Assembly (NCBI RefSeq): GCF_900102885.1
Contig: NZ_FNGE01000002.1
Coordinates: 326,376-390,375, forward strand
Reading direction: 5' to 3'
DNA from: Paracoccus chinensis
GTDB lineage: Bacteria > Pseudomonadota > Alphaproteobacteria > Rhodobacterales > Rhodobacteraceae
Length of the DNA: 64,000 nt
A program made the position numbers and the translations under genes. The notes below the pieces were generated by a model. It had not been told where the DNA came from, did no database searches, and saw nothing but the letters and a program-made list of their open reading frames with translations. This document shows, piece by piece, positions 37,806 to 47,001 of this stretch. Position 1 is the stretch's first letter; every line of letters begins with the position of its first letter.

Positions 37806-40800
37806 GTGGCGGGTCGCGTCACGGCCGTGCTGGGGCCAACGAACACCGGCAAGACCCATTATGCCATCGAGCGGATGCTGGCCCACCGGACGGGCGTCAT
37901 CGGCCTGCCGCTGCGGCTGCTCGCCCGCGAGGTCTATGACCGCATCGTGAAGGCGCGCGGTCCTTCCGTCGTGGCGCTGATCACCGGCGAGGAGCGGATC
38001 GTCCCCGAGCGCGCGGCCTACTGGGTCGCCACCACCGAGGCCATGCCCGAGGTGCTGGCCGACTTCGTCGCCATTGACGAGATCCAGCTCTGCGCCGACC
38101 CCGAGCGCGGCCATGTCTTCACCGACCGCCTGCTGAACATGCGGGGCCTGCACGAGACGCTGTTCCTCGGCTCGGCCACCATGCGCCCCGCCATCGCGGC
38201 GCTGGTCCCCGAGGCGCAGTTCATGCGGCGCGAGCGGTTTTCAACGCTGTCCTGGGCGGGGTCGAAGAAGCTGTCCCGGATGCCCCCGCGTTCGGCCATC
38301 GTGGGCTTCAGCGTGGACGACGTCTATGCCACGGCGGAACTGATCCGCCGCCAGAAGGGAGGCTGCGCGGTGGTCATGGGGGCGCTGTCGCCGCGCACCC
38401 GCAACGCGCAGGTGGCGATGTACCAGGCGGGCGAGGTCGATTACCTCGTTGCCACCGATGCCATTGGCATGGGGCTGAACCTCGACATCCGGCATGTGGC
38501 CTTCGAGGCGACCCACAAGTTCGACGGCCGCCGCCTGCGGCCCCTCTTCCCGCATGAGCTGGGCCAGATCGCGGGCCGCGCGGGCCGCCATACCGAGCCC
38601 GGCACCTTCGGCGTCACCGGCGAGGCGCAGCCCCTGGACGAGGGGCTGATCGACGCCATCGAAAACCACCGCTTCCAGCCCATCAGCCGCCTGATCTGGC
38701 GCAACTCGGCTCTGGAGTTCGGGACCGTGGACCGGCTGATCCGTTCGCTGGAACAGCCCTCGGGCAACGAATGGCTGGGGCGCGGGCGCGAGGCCGACGA
38801 CCTGTCGGCGCTGAAGACCCTGTCGGCGCTGCCCGAGGTGCACGACCGGGTGACGCATCCCAAGGACGTGCGGCTTCTGTGGGACGTCTGCCGCATTCCG
38901 GACTTCCGCGGCATCTCGCCCGCCGAGCACACGACCCTGCTGACCCGCATCTTCGGCTTCCTGCAGGAAGGCGGTATCCCCGGCGACTGGCTGGCGCGGG
39001 CCGTGGCGCGGATCGACAAGACCGGCGGCGACATCGACGCGATCAGCAAGCGGCTCGCCTATATCCGCACCTGGACCTATGTCGCGCAGCGCAATGGGTG
39101 GGTCAGGGACGAAGCCCATTGGCGCGAGGAAACGCGGGCTGTAGAAGATCGTCTGTCGGACGCGCTGCATGCCGCGCTGACGCAAAGATTCGTGGACCGG
39201 CGCACCTCTGTCCTGATGCGCCGGCTCAAGCAGAAGGAGAGCCTGGTGGCCGAGGTGAACGACAAGGGCGAAGTGACGGTCGAGGGCGAATTCGCCGGCC
39301 GCCTGGAAGGGTTCCGGTTCCGCACCGATCCCAGCGCCCAGGGCGACGAGGCGCGGATGCTGACCCGCGCCGCCTACGAGGCCCTGCGCCCCGAGTTCCA
39401 CCTGCGCGCGGACCGCTTCTACAACGCGCCGGATACGGAACTGGACTTCACGGTTCAGGGCGGCCTCATGTGGGGCGGCTCTGCCGTGGGCAAGCTGGTC
39501 AAGGGCGCCGATCCCCTGAAGCCCGGCATCGAGGTCTTCGTGGACGAGGAAGCGGGCTCGGACGTGGCCGAAAAGGTCCGCCGCCGCTTGCAGCATTTCA
39601 TCGACCGCAAGATCGCCGCGGGCTTCGAGCCGCTGATGGCGATGCAGGCCGACGAGACGCTGACGGGCCTGGCTCGGGGCATCGCCTTCCGCCTGGTCGA
39701 GGCGATGGGCGTGCTGCCGCGCGAAGGCATCGCATCCGAGATCAAGGAGCTGGACCAGGACGCGCGGGGGTCCCTGCGCAAGCACGGCGTCCGCTTCGGC
39801 CAGTTCACCATCTTCCTGCCCGCGCTGCTGAAGCCCGCGCCGACCCGGCTGCGGCTGCTGCTGTCGGCTCTGTGGGCCGGGGCGGACGAGTTTCCCGAAT
39901 CGCCGCCTCCGGGACTGGTGACGATCCCGAACCTGCCCGACGTGCCGCGCGACTATTACACGCTGTCGGGCTATCGCCCGGCGGGCGAACGGGCGATCCG
40001 CATCGACATGCTGGAACGGCTGGCCGACATGCTGCGCGGCCAGGACAGCCGCGCGGGCTTCGAGGCGACGCCCGACATGCTGTCGATCACGGGCATGACG
40101 CTGGACCAGTTCGCCGACCTGATGGCGGGCCTGGGCTATCGCGCCGAGAAGGGCGAGCGGGCAAAGGCCCGCGCGGCTGCCCCCGTTGCGGTGCCCGAGC
40201 CTGCCCCGGTAGCCGAGGGCGAGTCGGTCGCCCCCATGACCGAGGAGGAAAGCGTCCTCGCCGCCGAAACCCGCGCCCGCTGGGAGGCCGAGCAGGCCGA
40301 ACGCCAGCGCGCCGAGGCGGAAGCCGCGGCAGCGTCGGGCGAGGCGCCTGACGAAGCCGAGAGCGCCGAGGCGGGGCAGGCGGAAGCCGCCCCGGCCGAG
40401 ATGGAAAGCTTTTATACCTTCACCTGGGCGCCCCGTCCGCGCGGGCCGCGCCGTCAGGCGGGCGAGGGCGAGGCGCGCGGCAACAACCGCCGCCCGCGTC
40501 GCTTCGACGGCCCGCAGGGCCAGGGCCAAGGGCAACGGCGCGACGGTCAGCCGCGCGAAGGCCAGCCGCAGGACGCCGCCGCCCCCGAAGGCGCGCGCCG
40601 CGACGACCGTCCTCGGGGCGAGCGCCGCTTTGACGGCAACCGTTCGCGCGACGACCAGGGCGAGGGCCAGGGCCGTCACGGCAAGGGCAAGCCGCAGGGC
40701 AAGGGCGATCGTGGCAAGTCCGAAGGGCGTCAGGGCGGCAAGGACCGGCCGCCCAGGAACGAGGGCGGGCGCAGCTTCGAGGCGCGTCCCCCGCGCAACG

Positions 40801-40862
40801 ACAAGCCGATCGACCCCGACAGCCCCTTCGCCATCCTGGCGGCGCTGAAGAACAAGTCGTGA
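37806..40862 (+). CDS. SUV3-like RNA helicase with long basic tail
   Basis: A 1018-residue superfamily 2 helicase related to mitochondrial SUV3. Motif I is L-G-P-T-N-T-G-K-T-H-Y-A; motif II is A-I-D-E-I-Q-L-C, so D-E-I-Q in place of D-E-A-D; motif VI is H-E-L-G-Q-I-A-G-R-A-G-R-H. A SUV3 C-terminal region follows. From about residue 780 the sequence becomes an Ala/Glu-rich linker, then about 150 residues rich in Arg, Gly, Gln and Lys, probably disordered and RNA-binding. GTG 37806 is the start. It lies directly after the TPR gene and 16 bp before the S4 gene, pointing to RNA degradation or ribosome-related work. Confidence 0.92.
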   Translation: MAGRVTAVLGPTNTGKTHYAIERMLAHRTGVIGLPLRLLAREVYDRIVKARGPSVVALITGEERIVPERAAYWVATTEAMPEVLADFVAIDEIQLCADPERGHVFTDRLLNMRGLHETLFLGSATMRPAIAALVPEAQFMRRERFSTLSWAGSKKLSRMPPRSAIVGFSVDDVYATAELIRRQKGGCAVVMGALSPRTRNAQVAMYQAGEVDYLVATDAIGMGLNLDIRHVAFEATHKFDGRRLRPLFPHELGQIAGRAGRHTEPGTFGVTGEAQPLDEGLIDAIENHRFQPISRLIWRNSALEFGTVDRLIRSLEQPSGNEWLGRGREADDLSALKTLSALPEVHDRVTHPKDVRLLWDVCRIPDFRGISPAEHTTLLTRIFGFLQEGGIPGDWLARAVARIDKTGGDIDAISKRLAYIRTWTYVAQRNGWVRDEAHWREETRAVEDRLSDALHAALTQRFVDRRTSVLMRRLKQKESLVAEVNDKGEVTVEGEFAGRLEGFRFRTDPSAQGDEARMLTRAAYEALRPEFHLRADRFYNAPDTELDFTVQGGLMWGGSAVGKLVKGADPLKPGIEVFVDEEAGSDVAEKVRRRLQHFIDRKIAAGFEPLMAMQADETLTGLARGIAFRLVEAMGVLPREGIASEIKELDQDARGSLRKHGVRFGQFTIFLPALLKPAPTRLRLLLSALWAGADEFPESPPPGLVTIPNLPDVPRDYYTLSGYRPAGERAIRIDMLERLADMLRGQDSRAGFEATPDMLSITGMTLDQFADLMAGLGYRAEKGERAKARAAAPVAVPEPAPVAEGESVAPMTEEESVLAAETRARWEAEQAERQRAEAEAAAASGEAPDEAESAEAGQAEAAPAEMESFYTFTWAPRPRGPRRQAGEGEARGNNRRPRRFDGPQGQGQGQRRDGQPREGQPQDAAAPEGARRDDRPRGERRFDGNRSRDDQGEGQGRHGKGKPQGKGDRGKSEGRQGGKDRPPRNEGGRSFEARPPRNDKPIDPDSPFAILAALKNKS

Positions 40863-40878
40863 CGCGGCAGCGACACTG

Positions 40879-41214
40879 ATGGCGCGCAAGGGCAGGGACC
40901 GGACGCCCGAGGTCGAGGACGCTCCGGCGGACGCGATCCGGCTGGACCGCTGGCTCTGCCATGCGCGCGTCTTCAAGACCCGCACGGTGGCGGCCGAGCG
41001 AATCGCGGCAGGGGGCGTGCGCATCAACGGCGCGCCCTGCCGCAAGCCGGGGCACGAGGTGAAGGTGGGCGACGTGGTCACGGCCGCCGCCCCCGGGGGC
41101 GTCCGCAGCCTGCGCGTCCTGTCGCCCGGCGAGCGCCGCGGCCCGGCCAGCGAGGCCCGCGCGCTTTACGAGGATCTCGATGCGCCGGATCTTCCGGATG
41201 CGCCCGGCGCATGA
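40879..41214 (+). CDS. S4-domain RNA-binding protein (Hsp15-like)
   Basis: A 111-residue protein whose first two thirds are an S4 domain: I-R-L-D-R-W-L-C-H-A-R-V-F-K-T-R-T, then A-G-G-V-R-I-N-G and H-E-V-K-V-G-D-V-V. It resembles HslR/Hsp15, which in E. coli helps recycle stalled 50S subunits. The tail is acidic. It follows the helicase gene by 16 bp. Confidence 0.88.
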   Translation: MARKGRDRTPEVEDAPADAIRLDRWLCHARVFKTRTVAAERIAAGGVRINGAPCRKPGHEVKVGDVVTAAAPGGVRSLRVLSPGERRGPASEARALYEDLDAPDLPDAPGA

Positions 41215-41294
41215 CGGCCGTGCGGCGCGGGCCGGGTTGAACCCGCCCGGCGAAAGGCATAGGTGAGGCCCCGCACCTGCCCGCGAGGAACCCG

Positions 41295-41633
41295 ATGACC
41301 TATGTCGTGACCGATAACTGCATCATGTGCAAATACACGGACTGCGTCGAGGTCTGCCCCGTGGACTGCTTCTACGAGGGCGAGAACACGCTGGTCATCC
41401 ACCCGGACGAGTGCATCGACTGCGGTGTCTGCGAACCCGAGTGCCCCGCCGACGCGATCCGCCCAGACACCGAGCCGGACATGGAGAACTGGGTCGAGTT
41501 CAACCGGAAGTATTCCGAGCAATGGCCGGTGATCACCCGCAAGAAGGACCCGCTGCCCACCGCCACGGAAATGGACGGAGTCGCGGGCAAGCTCGAGAAA
41601 TACTTCTCTCCGAACCCGGGCGAGGGCGACTGA
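41295..41633 (+). CDS. fdxA: Seven-iron ferredoxin
   Basis: Ferredoxin of 112 aa. Nine cysteines lie in the pattern of Azotobacter ferredoxin I, shifted by one: C9, C17 and C50 for the 3Fe-4S cluster; C21, C40, C43 and C46 for the 4Fe-4S cluster; C12 and C25 extra. The C-terminal part [13 protein letters not shown] is the usual extension. Electron partner unknown. Confidence 0.94.
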   Translation: MTYVVTDNCIMCKYTDCVEVCPVDCFYEGENTLVIHPDECIDCGVCEPECPADAIRPDTEPDMENWVEFNRKYSEQWPVITRKKDPLPTATEMDGVAGKLEKYFSPNPGEGD

Positions 41634-41708
41634 GCCCCTCTGTGTTGACGATCGCGTGAAGCTTCGACATCATCGGCGCACAGGCCCGATTTGGCGCGCG
41701 AGCGCCTG

Positions 41709-41735
41709 AATCCCCCTTCAAGAAGGGGGTGATTC
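41709..41735. repeat. Imperfect palindrome between fdxA and carD
   Basis: GAATCCCCCTT and AAGGGGGTGATTC pair with a 2-base bulge around a 4-nt loop. No T tract follows; an AT-rich TATATACTT comes just after, which might be a -10 element of the carD promoter. Confidence 0.45.
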
Positions 41736-41851
41736 GTGCTATATACTTGTCACATTGGCCACGTTCTCGGGCGATGGCCAGCTGTCCTGCGGCCGGAAAC
41801 CTGCTAGCCCAGCCAGCCGACACAGATCACACGCACCCCAGGAGGACAAGC

Positions 41852-41872
41852 CCCCCGGGGGTATTTTGCGCC
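41852..41872 (-). repeat. Partial copy of the CCGGGG-rich repeat
   Basis: On the minus strand it reads CAAAATACCCCCGGGGGG, resembling the AAATATCCCGGGG part of the full copies at 23271-23314 and 57630-57673. It lies 32 bp before the carD start. Confidence 0.4.
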
Positions 41873-41903
41873 CCGCAAGGCGCGCGCCTTGGAAGGAAGC
41901 ATG

Positions 41904-42413
41904 ATGTCGAAGACCAAGAAGAACGAGTTTCATCCCGACGATTTCGTGGTCTATCCGGCCCACGGCGTCGGCCGCATCGTGTCCATCGAAGAGCAGGAGG
42001 TCGCCGGCCTCCGCCTCGAGATGTTCGTGATCTCGTTCGACAAGGACAAGATGACCCTTCGCGTTCCGACTGCCCGCGCGACCGAGATCGGGATGCGCAG
42101 CCTCGCCTCGCCCGATCTGGTGGACCGCGCCTTCGAGACGCTGAAGGGCAAGGCTCGCGTCAAGCGCGCGATGTGGTCGCGCCGCGCGCAGGAATACGAG
42201 CAGAAGATCAACTCGGGCGACCTGCTGTCCATCGCCGAGGTCGTGCGCGACCTGCACCGCAGCGACGACCAGCGCGAACAGTCCTATTCCGAGCGTCAGC
42301 TGTACGAGGCCGCGCTGGACCGCCTGACCCGCGAGGTCGCCGCCGTCAGCGGCATGGACGAGGGCGGCGCCCAGAAGAAGGTCGAAGCCGTCCTGACCGC
42401 CCGCGCGGCCTGA
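41904..42413 (+). CDS. carD: CarD family transcriptional regulator
   Basis: RNA-polymerase-binding regulator of 169 aa. The N-terminal Tudor-like RNA polymerase interaction domain has F-V-V-Y-P-A-H-G-V-G-R-I-V and F-D-K-D-K-M-T-L-R-V-P. The helical C-terminal DNA-binding domain contains W-S-R-R-A-Q-E-Y-E-Q-K-I-N-S-G-D. CarD stabilises open promoter complexes, including at rRNA promoters, in the bacteria where it was studied. GGAAGG lies 7 bases before ATG 41904; ATG 41901 is also possible. A UUCG-loop terminator follows. Confidence 0.93.
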   Translation: MSKTKKNEFHPDDFVVYPAHGVGRIVSIEEQEVAGLRLEMFVISFDKDKMTLRVPTARATEIGMRSLASPDLVDRAFETLKGKARVKRAMWSRRAQEYEQKINSGDLLSIAEVVRDLHRSDDQREQSYSERQLYEAALDRLTREVAAVSGMDEGGAQKKVEAVLTARAA

Positions 42414-42438
42414 GGGCCAGATCGCAAACGATCAAACA

Positions 42439-42460
42439 GGGCGCCTTCGGGCGCCCTTCG
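42439..42460 (+). terminator. Terminator of carD with a UUCG tetraloop
   Basis: GGGCGCC at 42439-42445 pairs with GGCGCCC at 42450-42456 around TTCG, followed by TTCGCTT. The T tract is weak. Confidence 0.7.
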
Positions 42461-42471
42461 CTTGTCTGGAG

Positions 42472-42678
42472 TCACTGCTTTGGCAAACACCACGTCTCTA
42501 TGATCGGCACTTTACCAGACATATGAGATGATTTCAGAAAATCGGCCGCGCGGATGCAGGCGTCTTGGCTCGAGAATTCGCCGATATGCACAAGACTGCT
42601 TCGCTCTACCTGGCTACCGCCGAACTGGCCGGGCTGCACTATGCCGGCCACCCAAGCTACAAGAATGAAGATCTCCAT
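42472..42678 (-). CDS. Small secreted or anchored protein with two cysteines
   Basis: A 68-residue protein with an excellent ribosome-binding site (GAGGGAGC, 5 bases before ATG 42678). The N-terminus is hydrophobic (I-F-I-L-V-A-W-V-A-G-I-V). The rest contains G-E-F-S-S-Q-D-A-C-I-R-A-A and ends E-T-W-C-L-P-K, so one disulphide is likely. The arrangement resembles small Rhodobacterales proteins of unknown function. The local base composition is clearly less GC-rich than its neighbours, which hints at recent arrival or relaxed selection. Confidence 0.65.
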   Translation of the reverse strand: MEIFILVAWVAGIVQPGQFGGSQVERSSLVHIGEFSSQDACIRAADFLKSSHMSGKVPIIETWCLPKQ

Positions 42679-42789
42679 GGCTGCTCCCTCTAAAGACGGC
42701 CCAGAGATCAAGGATAGCACAGCGTATGACTGCTGGATTTAGTGGAGTATCCAACTAAGGCGCATGTTGCAGATGCGCCCTGCTGCAAT

Positions 42790-44175
42790 TCACATAAGCG
42801 CCGCGATGATCCGCGCCCAGCTGCGCGCGCCCTTCGAGAAGCTCTCCACATCATACTTCTCGTTCGGCGAGTGGATGCGGTCGTCGTCGCGGCCGAAGCC
42901 GATCAGCATCGTGTCCATCCCGAGCATCCGCTTGAAGTCGCCCGCCACGGGGATCGAGCCGCCCGCGCCGATGAACGCGGCCTCGCGGCCCCATTCGGCG
43001 GTCAACGCCTGTTTCGCCGCCCCGAAGGCGGGGTCCGAGGTGTCCATGACGCTGGCCTGCGAATTGCCATGGGCGTGGAACTCGACCGTGCAGTCGGCGG
43101 GGATGTGGGCGCGGACATGGGCGCGCAGGGCCGCGCGGATCGCGTCGGGGTCCTGCGTCCCGACAAGGCGGCAGCTGACCTTGGCGCGGGCCTCAGCCGG
43201 CAGGACGGTCTTGAACCCCTCGCCTGCGTAGCCCCCGGCAATGCCGTTGATCTCGAGGGTCGGGCGATTCCAGACCATCTCCAGTCCCGTGCGGCCCTTT
43301 TCTCCGATGGGCTCGCGCAGGCCCACGCGGGACAGGAACTCGGCCGAGTCGAAGCCCAGCGCCTGCCAGTCGGCGCGCAGTTCGTCCGTCAGCTCGGGGG
43401 CGCCGTCGTAGAAGCCGGGCAGGGTCACGCGGCCCTCGGCGTCCTTGACCGAGGCCAGCGCGTTCACCAGCACCTGGATCGGGTTCGCGGCGAGGCCCCC
43501 GAAGCTGCCGGAATGCAGGTCGCGGTCGGCGGCACGGACGGTGATCTCTTCCCCCATCAGCCCGCGCAACTGCGTCGTGATTGCGGGCCGTCCGTCGGCA
43601 TACATGGTCGTGTCGCAGATCAGCGCGAGGTCGGCCCGCAGCATCCCGGCATTCTCGCGCAGGAAGGGCTGGAGGTTGGTCGAGCCCGACTCCTCCTCGC
43701 CCTCGAACAGCAGGATCAGCCCCGGGGGCAGGGCGCCGTGGACGGATTTCCAGGCGCGGCAGGCCTCGACGAAGGTCATCAGCTGCCCCTTGTCGTCGGC
43801 CGCACCCCGGCCGCGGATCACGGGACCCTCGGGCGTGTCCTCGACCTGCGGATCGAAGGGCGGACGGTTCCACAGCTCCAGCGGATCGACGGGCTGGACG
43901 TCGTAATGGCCGTAGAACAGCAGGCTGCGCCCCTCGCCCGCAGGCGTGCGCGCCACCACCATGGGATGGCCGGGCGTGTCCATCACCGCTGCGTCAAAGC
44001 CGACACCGGCCAGTTCCTCGCGCAGCCAGTGCGCCGCCGCCCGCACGTCCGCCGCGAAGGCCGGATCGGTCGAGATCGAGGGAATGCGCAGGAACGCCTT
44101 CAGCCGCTCGATCGCCTCGGGCAGCCCGGCATCCAGCCGCTCCAGCACCTCGTCCAGCCGGGAATCCGTGGCCAT
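42790..44175 (-). CDS. M20 family dipeptidase/metallohydrolase
   Basis: Zinc peptidase of 461 aa. Metal-ligand motifs are L-F-Y-G-H-Y-D-V-Q-P, V-I-R-G-R-G-A-A-D-D-K-G and L-L-F-E-G-E-E-E-S-G-S; the dimerisation domain includes D-L-H-S-G-S-F-G-G. It resembles the carnosinase-like subgroup of M20 dipeptidases. ATG 44175 is preceded by GGAAAGGA; the frame is open to 44205. It is divergent from hemA, sharing the region with the FNR box. Confidence 0.91.
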   Translation of the reverse strand: MATDSRLDEVLERLDAGLPEAIERLKAFLRIPSISTDPAFAADVRAAAHWLREELAGVGFDAAVMDTPGHPMVVARTPAGEGRSLLFYGHYDVQPVDPLELWNRPPFDPQVEDTPEGPVIRGRGAADDKGQLMTFVEACRAWKSVHGALPPGLILLFEGEEESGSTNLQPFLRENAGMLRADLALICDTTMYADGRPAITTQLRGLMGEEITVRAADRDLHSGSFGGLAANPIQVLVNALASVKDAEGRVTLPGFYDGAPELTDELRADWQALGFDSAEFLSRVGLREPIGEKGRTGLEMVWNRPTLEINGIAGGYAGEGFKTVLPAEARAKVSCRLVGTQDPDAIRAALRAHVRAHIPADCTVEFHAHGNSQASVMDTSDPAFGAAKQALTAEWGREAAFIGAGGSIPVAGDFKRMLGMDTMLIGFGRDDDRIHSPNEKYDVESFSKGARSWARIIAALM

Positions 44176-44260
44176 GATCCGTCCTTTCCTTAGCGTATTC
44201 ATCAAGTTCCCCTACGACTTTTCGTCTCAGGGGAGGGATAAAGGGTGTTAATCGCCGCCA

Positions 44261-44274
44261 TTGATCCTTATCAA
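44261..44274. promoter_or_regulatory. FNR/FnrL box upstream of hemA
   Basis: TTGATCCTTATCAA is a perfect match to the FNR-type consensus TTGAT-N4-ATCAA. It lies 80 bp before the hemA start codon and 86 bp from the divergent peptidase start. FnrL control of hemA is known in Rhodobacter. Confidence 0.85.
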
Positions 44275-44353
44275 TGCAAGGACCGCAGGATCGGACGATG
44301 ATCCGCTCAGGCGTGTGCCGCAAGCCCAGCCAGTTTCGCAAGGGATCACGACG

Positions 44354-45583
44354 ATGAACTACGATGCCGCACTCGATCAGGCCCTGAAGCGTCTGCACGA
44401 TGAAGGCCGTTATCGGACGTTCATCGACATCGAGCGGCGCAAGGGCCATTTCCCGCAGGCGATCTGGAAGCGTCCCGACGGGGGCGAGCAGGAGATCACC
44501 GTCTGGTGCGGCAACGACTACCTGGGCATGGGCCAGCACCCGGTCGTGCTGAAGGCCATGCACGAGGCGCTGGACGCGACCGGGGCAGGTTCCGGCGGCA
44601 CGCGCAACATCTCGGGCACCACGGTCTATCACAAGCGGCTGGAAGCGGAACTCGCGGACCTGCACGGCAAGGAAGCCGCGCTGGTCTTCTCCTCGGCCTA
44701 TATCGCCAATGACGCGACGCTTTCGACGCTGCGCAAGCTGTTCCCGGGCCTGATCATCTATTCGGACGAGCTGAACCACGCGTCCATGATCGAGGGCATC
44801 AAGCGCTTCGACGGCGCCAAGCGCATCTTCCGCCACAACGACGTGGCCCACCTGCGCGAGCTTCTGGCCAAGGACGACCCGGCTGCGCCCAAGCTGATCG
44901 CCTTCGAATCGATCTATTCGATGGACGGCGACTTCGGCCCCATCGCCGAGATCTGCGATCTCGCGGACGAGTTCAACGCCCTGACCTACCTGGACGAGGT
45001 TCATGCGGTCGGCATGTATGGCCCCCGCGGCGGCGGCGTGGCGGAACGCGACGGGCTGATGGGCCGAATCGATATCTTCAACGGCACGCTCGGCAAGGCC
45101 TTCGGCGTCTTCGGCGGCTATATCGCGGGCACGGCCAAGATGTGCGACGCGATCCGGTCCTATGCGCCGGGCTTCATCTTCACCACCTCGATCCCGCCCG
45201 CGGTCGCGGCGGGGGCCGCGGCCTCGATCGCCCATCTCAAGACCGCCGAGGGGCAGAAGCTGCGCGACGCCCAGCAGCTGCACGCCCGCATCCTGAAGAT
45301 GCGGCTCAAGGGACTGGGGATGCCCATCGACGACCGCGGCAGCCATATCGTGCCGGTCCATGTCGGCAACCCGGTCCACTGCAAGATGCTGTCGGACATG
45401 CTGCTGGCCGAATTCGGCATCTACGTCCAGCCGATCAACTTCCCCACCGTGCCGCGCGGGACGGAACGGCTGCGCTTCACGCCCTCGCCGGTGCATGACC
45501 CGAAGCAGATCGACCATCTGGTGCGCGCGATGGATGCGCTCTGGTCACGCTGCGCGCTTAATCGCTCGCACGCGGTCGCCTGA
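44354..45583 (+). CDS. hemA: 5-aminolevulinate synthase
   Basis: Condenses glycine and succinyl-CoA to 5-aminolevulinate, the first step of haem synthesis by the Shemin route, 409 aa. [31 protein letters not shown] and [10 protein letters not shown] are typical. The PLP lysine is in [15 protein letters not shown] 44354 starts the known N-terminus M-N-Y-D-A-A-L-D. The perfect FNR box upstream predicts control by oxygen. Confidence 0.96.
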   Translation: MNYDAALDQALKRLHDEGRYRTFIDIERRKGHFPQAIWKRPDGGEQEITVWCGNDYLGMGQHPVVLKAMHEALDATGAGSGGTRNISGTTVYHKRLEAELADLHGKEAALVFSSAYIANDATLSTLRKLFPGLIIYSDELNHASMIEGIKRFDGAKRIFRHNDVAHLRELLAKDDPAAPKLIAFESIYSMDGDFGPIAEICDLADEFNALTYLDEVHAVGMYGPRGGGVAERDGLMGRIDIFNGTLGKAFGVFGGYIAGTAKMCDAIRSYAPGFIFTTSIPPAVAAGAAASIAHLKTAEGQKLRDAQQLHARILKMRLKGLGMPIDDRGSHIVPVHVGNPVHCKMLSDMLLAEFGIYVQPINFPTVPRGTERLRFTPSPVHDPKQIDHLVRAMDALWSRCALNRSHAVA

Positions 45584-45696
45584 GGGCCAACAAGCAGTGT
45601 CGCCCCTCTCGCCCCCGTGATAGCCTGTCCCTAAACAAAGAGGGCCAGATTCGCGTTAAGGCGTGAAGCGGACCTTCCAGAATGAGGCAGGCAGAC

Positions 45697-46932
45697 ATGA
45701 GCGGGACGCGGGCGTCGTCAACGACGGGCGATTCCTTGACGGGTGGGGTGGCTGCGCCGGGTTTCGATGATTTCGAAATGCGGCTTGGCGACATGATGCG
45801 TGGAGAGCGCGCGACGATCGGCAAGTCACTGCTGGATGTCCAGCGCGAGCTGCGGATCCGCGCCTCCTACATCGCCGCCATCGAGAATTGCGACATCTCG
45901 GCCTTCGACGCGCCCAGCTTCGTCGCGGGCTATGTGCGGTCCTATGCCCGCTACCTCGGCATGGACCAGGACTGGGTCTTCCGCCGCTTCTGCGAGGAAT
46001 CGGGCTTCCAGCCCGCGCATGGCATTGCGCCCGCCGCACCTGGCCCCAAGGCGCCCCGCCAGCCCGGCGACCCCACCGAGGCCCTGGCCAATCCCCGCGC
46101 GCTGTATCTGCCGCAGCCCGAAAGCTTCTGGTCCTCGCTGGAGCCCAGGGCCGTGGGTTCGCTGCTGGTGATGGCCGCCGTCGTCCTCGGCCTCGGCTAT
46201 GGCGGCTGGTCGGTGCTGAAAGAGGTGCAGAAGGTCAACCTGACGCCCTCGGACCAGGCGCCCGCCGTGGTGGCGACGCTGGACCCGGTGCAGGACGCCG
46301 CGCCCGCGGGGGTGCAGGACGTGGCTTCGGTCGACCTGCCGCAGCCCGAGGCGCTGGACCGCATCTATCGCCCCCGTGCGCTGGAGGTGCCGGTGTTGAC
46401 GCCGCGCGACACGCCCATCGCCGCGATCGACCCCGGCCTGCCGGAACAACAGCCTGCCACGCAGACCCAGGTCGCAGAGGCAGGGCAGCAGCCGGTCCCG
46501 GCTGCCGTCCCGCAGGCGGGCGCGGCTGAAGCGCAGCTGGCCACCCAGACGGTGCGGACCCTTGGCCCCGATGCGCCGCAGCTCGAGATCCTGGCGGCGC
46601 GGCCCGCCTGGGTTCGGATCAGCTCGGCCGACGGGACGGTGATTCTGGAAAAGACGCTTGATGCGGGCGAGCGCTTTGCGCTGCCGCCGACCGAACAGCC
46701 GCCGAAGCTGCGGACAGGGAACTCGGGCGCGGTCTATTTCACGGTGAACGGCCAGACCTACGGCCCGGCGGCGCCGGGGGCCAAGGTCATCAAGGACGTG
46801 GTGCTGTCGCCCGACGCGCTGGCGCAGAACTATGCGGTCGCGGACGTGACGGCAGATCCCGAGCTTGCCAGCATGTTCGCCGTCGCCTCGGCCGCCCCCT
46901 TGCCGAGCGAGGGGGGGGCGGCGACCCCCTGA
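45697..46932 (+). CDS. RodZ-like helix-turn-helix membrane protein
   Basis: A 411-residue protein with the RodZ layout. An N-terminal cytoplasmic helix-turn-helix (about 30-95: R-I-R-A-S-Y-I-A-A-I-E-N-C-D and F-V-A-G-Y-V-R-S-Y-A-R-Y) is followed by a single membrane segment (about 150-170). A long Ala/Pro/Gln-rich periplasmic linker leads to a DUF4115-like beta domain (W-V-R-I-S-S-A-D-G-T-V-I-L-E-K). In E. coli RodZ links MreB to the elongation machinery. ATG 45697 with GAGG upstream is preferred to ATG 45682. ispG follows after 69 bp, a pairing also seen in other proteobacteria. Confidence 0.85.
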   Translation: MSGTRASSTTGDSLTGGVAAPGFDDFEMRLGDMMRGERATIGKSLLDVQRELRIRASYIAAIENCDISAFDAPSFVAGYVRSYARYLGMDQDWVFRRFCEESGFQPAHGIAPAAPGPKAPRQPGDPTEALANPRALYLPQPESFWSSLEPRAVGSLLVMAAVVLGLGYGGWSVLKEVQKVNLTPSDQAPAVVATLDPVQDAAPAGVQDVASVDLPQPEALDRIYRPRALEVPVLTPRDTPIAAIDPGLPEQQPATQTQVAEAGQQPVPAAVPQAGAAEAQLATQTVRTLGPDAPQLEILAARPAWVRISSADGTVILEKTLDAGERFALPPTEQPPKLRTGNSGAVYFTVNGQTYGPAAPGAKVIKDVVLSPDALAQNYAVADVTADPELASMFAVASAAPLPSEGGAATP

Positions 46933-47001
46933 CGGCTTCGTGCGGTTGCCCGCGCGGCTGCAAGGGCCTATGTCTGCGGGCGTCAGCCGAAAGGTCCCGC
47001 G

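Noticed and set aside
38241..41081. 946-codon minus-strand open frame opposite the helicase
   Set aside because: An antisense shadow of the SUV3-like helicase; no domain or start signal. The same holds for the long minus-strand frames at 31064-33586 and 52145-54661.
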